From Pseudomonadota bacterium (GTDB lineage: Bacteria; Pseudomonadota; Alphaproteobacteria; Rhizobiales; Beijerinckiaceae): a DNA stretch of 20,944 bases. Position 1 is the stretch's first letter. Every line of letters starts with the position of its first letter. The translations under genes were made by a program, and so were the position numbers. Below are positions 13,849 through 20,665 of this stretch, piece after piece. The stretch covers positions 1 through 20,944 of the forward strand of contig JAFAEL010000203.1 of NCBI GenBank assembly GCA_023423995.1, read 5' to 3'. The notes below the pieces were generated by a model. That model worked only from the letters and a program-made list of their open reading frames with translations, ran no database searches and had not been told where the DNA came from.

Positions 13849-15816
13849 TCAAAACGCCCAGCAGGAGCAGCCGAGCGCACCCCAGAACGCGCCATCGTTG
13901 ACGGGCACGTCCGCCCCCCAACTCCGGGCATGCGCGTGGCCGTGGAGGTTGCACGCCGCGTCGCAGGAGCATGCCGACGCCGCGAAGGCGTATTTGCGGT
14001 CGGTCTCGGCGGATGCGCGCTTGTTGTAGCCGCCGAACGTGTTCACCGGCGACCAATCCGGCATGGCCGGAGGCGGTGGCGGACCCTGTGCGGCGAGGTC
14101 CCCTGCGCCATAAACGACCTTTCCGCCGACAACTGTCAGCAGCGACTCGATTTCGCGGATCTCATCTCCGGGAACGGCGAAGTAGTCCCGGTCGAGAACG
14201 GCGAAGTCCGCCAGGCGCCCAGGTTCGATCCGCCCCTTCTTCCCGTCCTCGTTCGAGAACCAGCCGACATTCTCGGTCCACATGCGGAGCGCCGTTTCGC
14301 GATCGAGGCAGTTGGCCTCGGGGTACAGCTTCAAGCCACCGAGCGTCCGGCCCGTCACGAGCCAGGATAGCGAGACCCATGGGTCGTAGGAGGCGACGCG
14401 CGTGGCATCGGTGCCGGCAGAGGTGCGAACGCCCATCTCCAGCATCTTGGCGACCGGGGGCGTGCGCTCTGCGGCACGGTTGCCGTGTCGCTCCACGAAG
14501 TACTCGCCCTGGTAGGCCATGCGGTGCTGCACGGCGACGCCGCCACCGAGCGCCGCGATTCGCTCCAGGCTCTTGTCGCTGACCGTCTCGGCGTGGTCGA
14601 AAAACCAGTTCAGGCCCTTTAGCGGGATCTCGCGATCGACCTTCTCGAACACATCGAGGGCGCGCGTGATGGTCTCGTCGTAGGTGGCGTGGAGGCGCCA
14701 CGGCCACCGGTTCTGGGCGAGGACGCGGACCACACCCTCGAGGTCCTCCTCCATCGAGGCCGGCATGTCGGGCCGCTCGACGCGGAAATCCTCGAAATCG
14801 GCCGCCGAGAAGACGAGCATCTCGCCGCCTCCGTTCAGCCGAAAGTAGTCATCGCCCTGGCCATAACGGGCCGACGAGGTCCAGCGCAGGAAGTCGTCCT
14901 TCTCCGCCTTCGGCTTCTGCGTGAACAGGTTGTAGGCGAGGCGGATGGTGAGCTGCCCGTCGGCGGCGAGCTTCGAGACGACCTCGTAATCCTCCGGGTA
15001 GTTCTGGTAGCCGCCGCCCGCATCGATTGCGCTGGTCACGCCGAGGCGGTTCAGGTCGCGCATGAAGTGGCGCGTCGAGTTCACCTGGTAGTCGAGCGGC
15101 AGCTTCGGACCCTTTGCCAGGGTCGCGTAGAGGAGGGTGGCGTTGGGCTTCGCAATCAGCAGCCCGGTCGGGTCGCCTCGCTCGTTTCTGACGATCTCGC
15201 CGCCTGGTGGGTCCGGCGTTTCCCGCGTGTAGCCGACGGCCCGCAGAGCGGCCGCGTTCAGCAGCGCGCGGTCGTAGAGGTGGAGGATGAAGACCGGCGT
15301 GTCTGGCGCGACCGCGTTGATCTCGTCGATCGTCGGCAGGCGCTTCTCCACGAACTGGTGCTCGGTGAAGCCGCCCACCACGCGCACCCATTGCGGCGGT
15401 GGGGTGCGCTCGACCTGGCGCTTGAGCCTGTTCATCGCGTCCGAGAGGGAGCGCAGCCCGTCCCATCGGAGCTCCAGGTTGAAGTTGAGCCCACCCCGAA
15501 TGATGTGCAGGTGATTGTCGCAAAGGCCCGGGATGACCCGCCGGCCACCCGCGTCGATCACGCGCGTTCCGGCGCCCCGCACCGCCATCGCCTCGCGCTC
15601 GTCACCCACCACCACCAACACGCCGTCGCGCACCGCCAGCGCTGTCGCTTCAGGCTTCGTCCTGTCAAGCGTCGTGATGCGGGCATTGGTCACGACGAGG
15701 TCGGCAGCGGGGTCCATGGTCTGGCTCCGAGAAGGGTCTGGCAGCAGGGTGGCGAGGGCACTCGCCCCGAAACCCGCGAGGACGGGGCGGCGTCCGGTCT
15801 TCGGCTGCTCCGTCAT
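13849..15816 (-). CDS. Amidohydrolase (YtcJ-like, Amidohydro_3) with export signal and Cys/His-rich tail
   Basis: The 655-residue protein is a metal-dependent hydrolase of the urease superfamily. The N-terminus holds a twin-arginine-like signal (GRRPVLAGFGASALATLL, Arg9-Arg10), implying folded export to the periplasm. Metal ligands visible are His102 and His104 in the HLH motif, with His376, His408 and Asp470 (SAGTDATR) as candidates. The lysine often carboxylated in two-metal relatives is not seen around residue 327 (FRLNGGGE). The last 40 residues carry Cys616, Cys618, Cys622, His625, His627, His629, Cys650 and Cys652, an unusual metal-binding-like tail. It overlaps XapX by 4 bases. It probably cleaves an amide or ester in the periplasm; the substrate is unknown. 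Confidence 0.87.
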   Translation of the reverse strand: MTEQPKTGRRPVLAGFGASALATLLPDPSRSQTMDPAADLVVTNARITTLDRTKPEATALAVRDGVLVVVGDEREAMAVRGAGTRVIDAGGRRVIPGLCDNHLHIIRGGLNFNLELRWDGLRSLSDAMNRLKRQVERTPPPQWVRVVGGFTEHQFVEKRLPTIDEINAVAPDTPVFILHLYDRALLNAAALRAVGYTRETPDPPGGEIVRNERGDPTGLLIAKPNATLLYATLAKGPKLPLDYQVNSTRHFMRDLNRLGVTSAIDAGGGYQNYPEDYEVVSKLAADGQLTIRLAYNLFTQKPKAEKDDFLRWTSSARYGQGDDYFRLNGGGEMLVFSAADFEDFRVERPDMPASMEEDLEGVVRVLAQNRWPWRLHATYDETITRALDVFEKVDREIPLKGLNWFFDHAETVSDKSLERIAALGGGVAVQHRMAYQGEYFVERHGNRAAERTPPVAKMLEMGVRTSAGTDATRVASYDPWVSLSWLVTGRTLGGLKLYPEANCLDRETALRMWTENVGWFSNEDGKKGRIEPGRLADFAVLDRDYFAVPGDEIREIESLLTVVGGKVVYGAGDLAAQGPPPPPAMPDWSPVNTFGGYNKRASAETDRKYAFAASACSCDAACNLHGHAHARSWGADVPVNDGAFWGALGCSCWAF

Positions 15817-16067
15817 CCTGCGCTCTCGCTGTCCGGTCGCGACGGTTCGCGCTCCGGCTTGGCTCCGTTATGGAAGGTCTTCCGGTGCCCGAGGGACGCG
15901 AGCACGTCCGGGTGGCCCCGGAGGTACGAGACCGCGGCCTCCCCGAGCAGGATGCCGAGCAGTCCAAGCAGCGCGACGACCGGCGGCGCGGGCGAGCGGA
16001 CGTTGAGCAACCCGTAGATGCCACCGACCAGCAGCCCCGCTCCGAGGGAGACAAGGTAGAGTTTCAT
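15813..16067 (-). CDS. XapX-domain (DUF1427) small membrane protein
   Basis: The 84-residue protein begins MKLYLVSLGAGLLVGGIYGL and continues with LNVRSPAPPVVALLGLLGIL, the two-helix XapX domain. The glycine-rich first helix, the RSPAPP turn and the second helix are standard. The charged C-terminal tail would be cytoplasmic. Function is unknown; the family is regularly found next to hydrolase genes. It ends 4 bases into the amidohydrolase (ATGA) and starts 41 bases after the alpha/beta hydrolase, so it is part of the same transcription unit. Its role may be assembly or tethering of the neighbours at the inner membrane, which is speculative. Confidence 0.85.
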   Translation of the reverse strand: MKLYLVSLGAGLLVGGIYGLLNVRSPAPPVVALLGLLGILLGEAAVSYLRGHPDVLASLGHRKTFHNGAKPEREPSRPDSESAG

Positions 16068-16108
16068 GCGTCGTGGGACCGGGCGCTGCGCCCCGAGCCT
16101 CCTGCAGC

Positions 16109-16951
16109 TCAGCCGGGCTGCTTGATGAAGGCGAGCAGGTCGGCGTTGAGCTCCGCCGGCTGCGTCGTGAGCATCCCGTGCGGGAAGCCCGGATAGGTCT
16201 TGAGCGTGCCGTTCGGGAGGAGCTTGATCGACAGGCGGGCGCTGGCGCCGATCGGGACGATCTGGTCGTCCTCCCCGTGAAGCACGAGCGTCGGCACGGT
16301 GATCGCCCGAAGGTCTTCGGTCTGATCCGTCTCGGAGAACGCCTTGATCCCGTCGTAATGGGCCTTGGCGCTGCCCATCATGCCCTGGCGCCACCAATTG
16401 GTGACCACGCCCTCCTGGACGGTCGCACCGGCCCTGTTGAACCCGTAGAAGGGCCCGCTCGCCACATCGAGGAAGAACTGGGCGCGATTGTCCGCCAGCG
16501 CTTTCCGGAAACCGTCGAAGACGTCGAGCGGCAGGCCGCCGGGATTGGCCTCGGTCTTGAGCATCAGCGGCGGAACCGCGCTGACCAGAACGGCCTTGGC
16601 AACGCGGCCTTTGGGCAGCCCGTGCCGGGCGACGTACCGCGCCACCTCCCCGCCGCCGGTCGAATGGCCGATATGCACGGCGTTGCGGAGATCGAGATGG
16701 TCCGCCACCGCCGCGGCATCGGCGGCGTAGTGATCCATGTCGTGGCCGGTATCGACCTGAGCCGAGCGCCCATGCCCGCGGCGGTCATGGGCGATCACCC
16801 GGAACCCCTGCTCCAGAAAGAAGAGCATCTGGGCGTCCCAGTCGTCAGCGCTGAGGGGCCAGCCGTGATGGAACATGATCGGCTGGGCCGTCTTCGGACC
16901 CCAATCCTTGAAGTAGATCTCGACGGCGTCAGCGGTGGTGATCGTGGCCAT
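16109..16951 (-). CDS. Alpha/beta hydrolase, non-heme chloroperoxidase type
   Basis: This 280-residue alpha/beta-hydrolase has the complete catalytic triad: Ser97 in GHSTGG, Asp228 in HGEDDQ and His258 in GFPHG. The [15 protein letters not shown] oxyanion region and the [13 protein letters not shown] motif put it in the cofactor-free haloperoxidase/esterase branch. These enzymes are mainly esterases or perhydrolases, so haloperoxidase activity is not implied. I chose the second ATG (16951) because AGGAG is 8 bases upstream, whereas the ATG at 16957 would be only 2 bases away. There is no signal peptide, so it should be cytoplasmic. It sits between the isochorismatase-like gene (110-base gap with a hairpin) and XapX. 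Confidence 0.9.
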   Translation of the reverse strand: MATITTADAVEIYFKDWGPKTAQPIMFHHGWPLSADDWDAQMLFFLEQGFRVIAHDRRGHGRSAQVDTGHDMDHYAADAAAVADHLDLRNAVHIGHSTGGGEVARYVARHGLPKGRVAKAVLVSAVPPLMLKTEANPGGLPLDVFDGFRKALADNRAQFFLDVASGPFYGFNRAGATVQEGVVTNWWRQGMMGSAKAHYDGIKAFSETDQTEDLRAITVPTLVLHGEDDQIVPIGASARLSIKLLPNGTLKTYPGFPHGMLTTQPAELNADLLAFIKQPG

Positions 16952-16984
16952 TGTCATGGCTCCTGTTCTGTACTCTTCGTCAGG

Positions 16985-17009
16985 CGCGGGCCCGGAACTC
17001 GGGCTCGCG
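16985..17009. other. Strong hairpin between the isochorismatase-like and alpha/beta-hydrolase genes
   Basis: CGCGGGCCCG and CGGGCTCGCG form a 10-base stem around GAACT with a single G-T position. It is one of the most stable hairpins visible in a gap of this window. No T-run follows on the minus strand, and the hydrolase ribosome site lies about 20 bases beyond. It might protect, attenuate or partly terminate the transcript between the two genes. Confidence 0.42.
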
Positions 17010-17061
17010 TCGAAGGCGGGGTGCCGCGGCCGCGACACCGCGCGCGAGAGCCGGCAGGGCG

Positions 17062-17718
17062 TCAGTACCCCTCGGAAGCACCGAACATCGTCTTGGCGTA
17101 GATGATGCCCAGCCCGTAGGCGCCGCCGAACTTCCTCGCGATGCCCGTCGTCATGTCGTAGGTGTCGGTGCGGGCCCAGTCGCGCTGGAGCTCCAGCAGG
17201 TATTGCAGCGCCGTCATGGGCTGCGCGCCAGCCTGGACCATGCGGTCCATCGACCGATCGTGCGCCTCATCCGAGATATCGCCGCACGCATCCGCGATGA
17301 CGTAGCACTCGTAGCCCTGGTCGATAGCGGACAGGACGGGGCCGACGATGCAGACGGAGGTCCACAAACCGGCGAAGACCAGCCGATCCTTCCCGATCTT
17401 CGTCACCTGCGCGACGACGGGCGCGTCCTCCCAGGTGTTCATCGAGGTGCGGTCCAGGAGGGGCTGACCCGGGAACGCGTCGGTGATCTCCGCGAACATC
17501 GGCCCGGAGAAGCTCTTCTCGGCCACCGTCGTGAGAATGGTGGAGACCTTGAACCCAGCCGCGGCATGGGCCACCAGGGCGGCGTTGTTGCGGAGCAGAG
17601 CCGCGTCGATCGATTTGGTCGCAAAGGCCATCTGCGACTGGAAGTCGATCATGATCAGCGTGTGGTCGTTCGGCGAAACCAGACGCTTGCCGGGGATGGG
17701 CATAGCTTTGATCGGCAT
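17062..17718 (-). CDS. Isochorismatase-family cysteine hydrolase (YcaC-like)
   Basis: The 218-residue protein has the isochorismatase-like fold of the YcaC branch. Catalytic candidates are Asp25 in IMIDFQSQM, Lys110 in [10 protein letters not shown] and Cys123 in LWTSVCIVG. The family includes nicotinamidases, carbamoyl hydrolases and many enzymes of unknown substrate. The active-site pattern is complete, so it is likely active. No signal peptide is present. GAGGAG sits 5 bases before the ATG. It is the first non-regulatory gene of the module and starts 53 bases after the stand-alone receiver gene, so it may share its transcript. The substrate is unknown; an amide or carbamate-type bond is the expectation. 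Confidence 0.88.
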   Translation of the reverse strand: MPIKAMPIPGKRLVSPNDHTLIMIDFQSQMAFATKSIDAALLRNNAALVAHAAAGFKVSTILTTVAEKSFSGPMFAEITDAFPGQPLLDRTSMNTWEDAPVVAQVTKIGKDRLVFAGLWTSVCIVGPVLSAIDQGYECYVIADACGDISDEAHDRSMDRMVQAGAQPMTALQYLLELQRDWARTDTYDMTTGIARKFGGAYGLGIIYAKTMFGASEGY

Positions 17719-17771
17719 GGGAGCTCCTCGAAATGCAGCAGGGTGGGTGAAAACAGCGCCGGGACAGCGGA

Positions 17772-18122
17772 TCAGGGCGTGCCGAGACAGGCGACCAAGG
17801 CGGCGGGCGACACGGGTTTGACGAGGAAGGCGGCGCCAGCTCGCGCGGCCCTTTGACGGTCGGCTTCGCTCGGATGGGCCGTAATCAGCACGGTCCGGAT
17901 CGCCGATCCCGAGGCAGCCATGAGCTCACAGAGCTCGATCCCGGTCATGCCCGGCATTCTCACGTCGGCGATCAAGACCTCGACCCTTCCGATTTCGGCG
18001 AACGCGAGAAACGCGTCAGCGCTCGAGAACTCGGCCACCCGATGCCCTAGGGCGCGGACCAACCCCGAAATTGCCTCGCGAGAGGCGTCGTCGTCGTCCA
18101 CTACGCAGATCGGGAGAACCAA
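17772..18122 (-). CDS. Stand-alone response-regulator receiver domain protein
   Basis: This 116-residue protein is a bare receiver domain. The acidic pocket is Asp9-Asp12, the phosphoacceptor is Asp53 in IADVRMPG, and the switch residues are Thr81 and Lys102 (LVKP). There is no output domain. The only available start is TTG at 18122, with GGAAG six bases upstream. Such proteins act as phosphate sinks or as protein-protein signals to other kinases. It lies next to a kinase and regulator pair transcribed in the same direction, but is separated from them by a 145-base gap with its own promoter-like sequence. Crosstalk with that kinase is a reasonable guess. Confidence 0.87.
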   Translation of the reverse strand: MVLPICVVDDDDASREAISGLVRALGHRVAEFSSADAFLAFAEIGRVEVLIADVRMPGMTGIELCELMAASGSAIRTVLITAHPSEADRQRAARAGAAFLVKPVSPAALVACLGTP

Positions 18123-18267
18123 GCCCGGCTTCCGGTGCCATCTGCACCGTCATCTCCCCGCGGGGCGGAGAGATCTGGCGCAAACGCATGGAGCCAGCGC
18201 CAATGGGTTGGGATCAATTATACCGTGGTGCAGTACGGGCTATGCGGCGGCCGAAGGCGCGAGGCGG
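18123..18267. other. Gap between two response regulators, with palindrome and hairpin
   Basis: The 145 bases hold CCCCGCGGGG (18156-18165), a perfect 10-base palindrome, and GGTGC-CATCT-GCACC (18134-18148), a small hairpin. Both lie between a possible -10 box at 18217 and the TTG start of the receiver gene. They could form leader structure or operator sites. There is no open frame of note. Confidence 0.4.
18217..18222 (-). promoter_or_regulatory. Possible -10 box (TATAAT) for the receiver gene and hydrolase module
   Basis: On the minus strand the sequence reads TATAAT, a perfect consensus -10 box in otherwise very GC-rich DNA. It would start a transcript with a leader of about 90 bases before the stand-alone receiver gene. 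I see no good -35 element at 16-18 bases upstream, so an activator would be needed if it is real. Confidence 0.3.
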
Positions 18268-18894
18268 CTAGGGAGCGCTCCCGGCCACCGCCAGCTTGTC
18301 CCAGATCCGGACGAGGTCGGGCAGATTGCCGGCCCCCATCTTCCGCATGACCTGGCCGCGATGAACCTTCACGGTGATCTCGCTCAGGGAGAGGTCGCCG
18401 GCGATCTGCTTGTTGAGTTTTCCGGCGACCACAAGCTCCATGACCTCGCGCTCGCGGGGCGTAAGCTTCCGGAACCGGCTTCGCAGTTCTTCCAGGCCTG
18501 CCACTTGAGCGAGCCGCTTTCTGTCGATGCTGAGCGCCCTATGCACGGCATCCAGCAGGTCCTGGTGCCGAAACGGCTTCGTCAGGAACTCGACGGCGCC
18601 GGCTTTCATGGCGGCAACGGACATCTGCACGTCCCCGTGTCCGGTGATGAACACGATGGGCAGGGAGCGTCCCGTCTGGCCGAGCTCACGCTGGAACTCA
18701 AGCCCGCTCTGGTCCGGCAATCGCACATCCAGAACGAGGCAAGCCGGCCCTCCGGGCCTCTCCGCCCGGGCAAAGGCGGCGGTGGACTCGAACGTGCGGA
18801 CCTCCTGTCCGACCGACCGGAGAAGGCCTTCCAGGGACGTGCGAACGGCCCTGTCATCGTCGACAACGAAAACGATCGGATCTGCCCCGCTCAT
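18268..18894 (-). CDS. FixJ/NarL-type two-component response regulator with LuxR HTH
   Basis: The 208-residue protein has an N-terminal receiver (residues 7-120) with phosphoacceptor Asp56 in LVLDVRLP, Thr84 and Lys106. A C-terminal LuxR-type helix-turn-helix follows at about 143-190 (LTPREREVMELVVAGKLNKQ, then SEITVKVHRGQVMRKM). It should bind DNA when phosphorylated. The ATG overlaps the histidine-kinase stop by 4 bases, so kinase and regulator form one pair. The layout closely resembles FixJ, though no FixL-type oxygen-sensing domain is present in the kinase. Likely targets are promoters in the adjacent minus-strand module, by proximity. Confidence 0.92.
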   Translation of the reverse strand: MSGADPIVFVVDDDRAVRTSLEGLLRSVGQEVRTFESTAAFARAERPGGPACLVLDVRLPDQSGLEFQRELGQTGRSLPIVFITGHGDVQMSVAAMKAGAVEFLTKPFRHQDLLDAVHRALSIDRKRLAQVAGLEELRSRFRKLTPREREVMELVVAGKLNKQIAGDLSLSEITVKVHRGQVMRKMGAGNLPDLVRIWDKLAVAGSAP

Positions 18895-20483
18895 CGCTGG
18901 GGCGGCCCGGAAGCAACCGGCAGAGCCACGTTGAACACGGAGCCCCGCGGCCTGTTCGGGACCACCCAGATCCGGCCGCCATGAGTCTCCACGATCGACC
19001 GGCAGATCATCAGGCCCATGCCGAGCCCCGAAGGTTTGGTGGTCACGAACGGCTCGAACAAGCCGGCTGCCTTCGACGGATCCATCCCCCTGCCGGTGTC
19101 GGAAACCGATAGAGCCACCTTGTTAGGTCCTTCGTTGGCTGTCCGGATGATGAGGCTTCTGGGGCGGTCCGAGACTTCGGCTATAGCATCGATCCCGTTC
19201 CACGCCATGTTCGACACGACCTGCTGCAACTGGATGGAATTGCCTAACACCGGCGCGATATTTTTCTCCAGATCGAGCTCGACAACAACATCATGCAACC
19301 GCGCGTAGCGCCTGATGTCGGTGAGAGTTCCGCCTACGACCGCATTGAGGTCCACCAATGTCAAATCACGGGCATCATTCCTGAACAGCGACCGGATACC
19401 TTCGATAACCTTGCCGGCTCGATGCCCCTCCTCGATCACGCGCGCTAATGCAGTCTTGGCTTCTTCTATCTGCGGTTGCGGCCTGTCGAGCCAGAGAAGG
19501 CCGGCATCCGCATTCGTCACCATGCTGGCGAGGGGCTGGTTCACTTCGTGCGCGACCGATGCCGAAAGTGCCTCGAAGCTGGCGAGCCGCGTCTCTCGCG
19601 CCCGTCTCTCCGCCCCCACCGATCGTGTCAGGCGAGCGTAGAGCGTGGTCGTCTCCCAAAGCATCAAGACGAGCACGATGCTCGCCGCCCCCAGGCCGTA
19701 CGCTCTTCCCGACCACCAGCCCACGGTCAGTCGACGGCCCGAGCTGACGAAGGACAGGAGCACCAGTTCGATGAGCAGGGCGAACAGCACCACGACAAGC
19801 CAGAGGTCGAGTACCGACCGACATCGGGCGAGCAGCAAGGCGATGGCAAGCAGGTACAGGGCAACGGCCGAAGCGGCCACATAGGTCCACAAGCCTGAGG
19901 CCTGCAGGGGACCCGCCATGAGGTCCGGCATCGCGCTATCCTGCGTGATCACCAGCATGGTGAAACCGAGCACGAGCGCCACTGTCAGGCCTAAGATCGC
20001 GATGATCGCGCGAGTTCCGGCGCGAGATCCGAGCGGCGGTCCCTCCGGCCGCAAGTGGTTGAGAACCGCGTAGGCAAGCACGAAAGCCGGAAAGCCGAGG
20101 CGGCGCAACGCGGCTAATCCGGCCGTAGTCTGTTCCCCCGCATCGAGGAGGCCGCTTTCCGCAAAAACCCCCGGGAAGGTCAGAGCCCAAGGGACCGCCA
20201 GCAGACCAGCGAGCAGGTAACCGCAGGCGAGCATCAGCACGCCCGGCGCCGGCTGGGACGAGAACAGCGCAAGAAGGAGCGCGGCCGTCAGAATGTCGTT
20301 GATGAAGATCGCCGTGGCATAGGCCGGAACGGCTGCTTCGGTCCCCTCCAGGGGAATGCCCGCGAACGGAACCGTGACTGCGAAGGCCAGAATAAGGGCA
20401 GCCACGAGGCAAAGCGCACCCCGAAGGTGCGCCCTGCTCGGCGGCAGGTCGCAGAGGAGCTTGTGGTATTCGGGCTTCGCCAT
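18891..20483 (-). CDS. Sensor histidine kinase with MASE4 membrane domain
   Basis: The N-terminal 285 residues of this 530-residue kinase hold about eight membrane helices. The stretch LACGYLLAGLLAVPWALTFP with FAESGLLDAGEQTT matches the MASE4 sensor domain. A short coiled region leads to the H-box at His312 (SVAHEVNQPLASM), followed by the N-box (NMAWNGIDAI, about 425-434), the G1 box DTGRGMD (462-468) and the G2 box GLGMGL (486-491). The kinase core is FixL/DctB-like (HisKA plus HATPase). The sensed signal is not predictable from MASE4 and no PAS domain is present. GAGG stands about 5 bases before the ATG. The stop overlaps the response-regulator start. Confidence 0.92.
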   Translation of the reverse strand: MAKPEYHKLLCDLPPSRAHLRGALCLVAALILAFAVTVPFAGIPLEGTEAAVPAYATAIFINDILTAALLLALFSSQPAPGVLMLACGYLLAGLLAVPWALTFPGVFAESGLLDAGEQTTAGLAALRRLGFPAFVLAYAVLNHLRPEGPPLGSRAGTRAIIAILGLTVALVLGFTMLVITQDSAMPDLMAGPLQASGLWTYVAASAVALYLLAIALLLARCRSVLDLWLVVVLFALLIELVLLSFVSSGRRLTVGWWSGRAYGLGAASIVLVLMLWETTTLYARLTRSVGAERRARETRLASFEALSASVAHEVNQPLASMVTNADAGLLWLDRPQPQIEEAKTALARVIEEGHRAGKVIEGIRSLFRNDARDLTLVDLNAVVGGTLTDIRRYARLHDVVVELDLEKNIAPVLGNSIQLQQVVSNMAWNGIDAIAEVSDRPRSLIIRTANEGPNKVALSVSDTGRGMDPSKAAGLFEPFVTTKPSGLGMGLMICRSIVETHGGRIWVVPNRPRGSVFNVALPVASGPPQR

Positions 20484-20504
20484 CGGACCTCGTGAGCGGC
20501 GCCT

Positions 20505-20510
20505 CTTATA
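20505..20510 (-). promoter_or_regulatory. Possible -10 box upstream of the histidine kinase
   Basis: The minus strand reads TATAAG about 22 bases before the kinase ATG, flanked by GGTGCC and GGCGCC, an imperfect inverted repeat around it. The -35 region is weak. The flanking repeat could be an operator covering the box. Support is limited to sequence appearance. Confidence 0.28.
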
Positions 20511-20594
20511 GGTGCCTGAGGTCTCGTCGAGAATGCCCGCTCAGCGCTCGTTGATCGCCGAACGGTCACGACCGAGCTCTGCGCAGCCACGAAT

Positions 20595-20608
20595 GTCCGC
20601 TCTCGGGC
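20595..20608 (+). repeat. Dispersed intergenic motif, copy 3 (GTCCGCTCTCGGGC)
   Basis: This is the third copy of the 14-base motif, one base from consensus. It lies in the 182-base gap between the kinase gene and the methylaspartate ammonia-lyase end. Like copy 1 it is preceded by CGAA plus a pyrimidine. The following GGGC-GCT-GCCC can fold into a small hairpin. Confidence 0.5.
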
Positions 20609-20665
20609 GCTGCCCCCAGTTCCGCTGTTGGCGCTCTCCGGCCAGGGCGTGAGTGTCTTCCCCAA

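Noticed and set aside
14689..16017. 442-codon plus-strand frame opposite the amidohydrolase and XapX genes
   Set aside because: It is a mirror of two genes with clear families; its composition is typical of antisense frames in high-GC genomes.
17920..18984. 354-codon plus-strand frame opposite the two response regulators
   Set aside because: It is antisense to genes with complete receiver and LuxR motifs and shows no domain of its own.
18268..20483. FixL-FixJ oxygen-sensing pair
   Set aside because: The regulator is FixJ-like, but the kinase has a MASE4 membrane domain and no haem PAS domain, so oxygen sensing is not supported.
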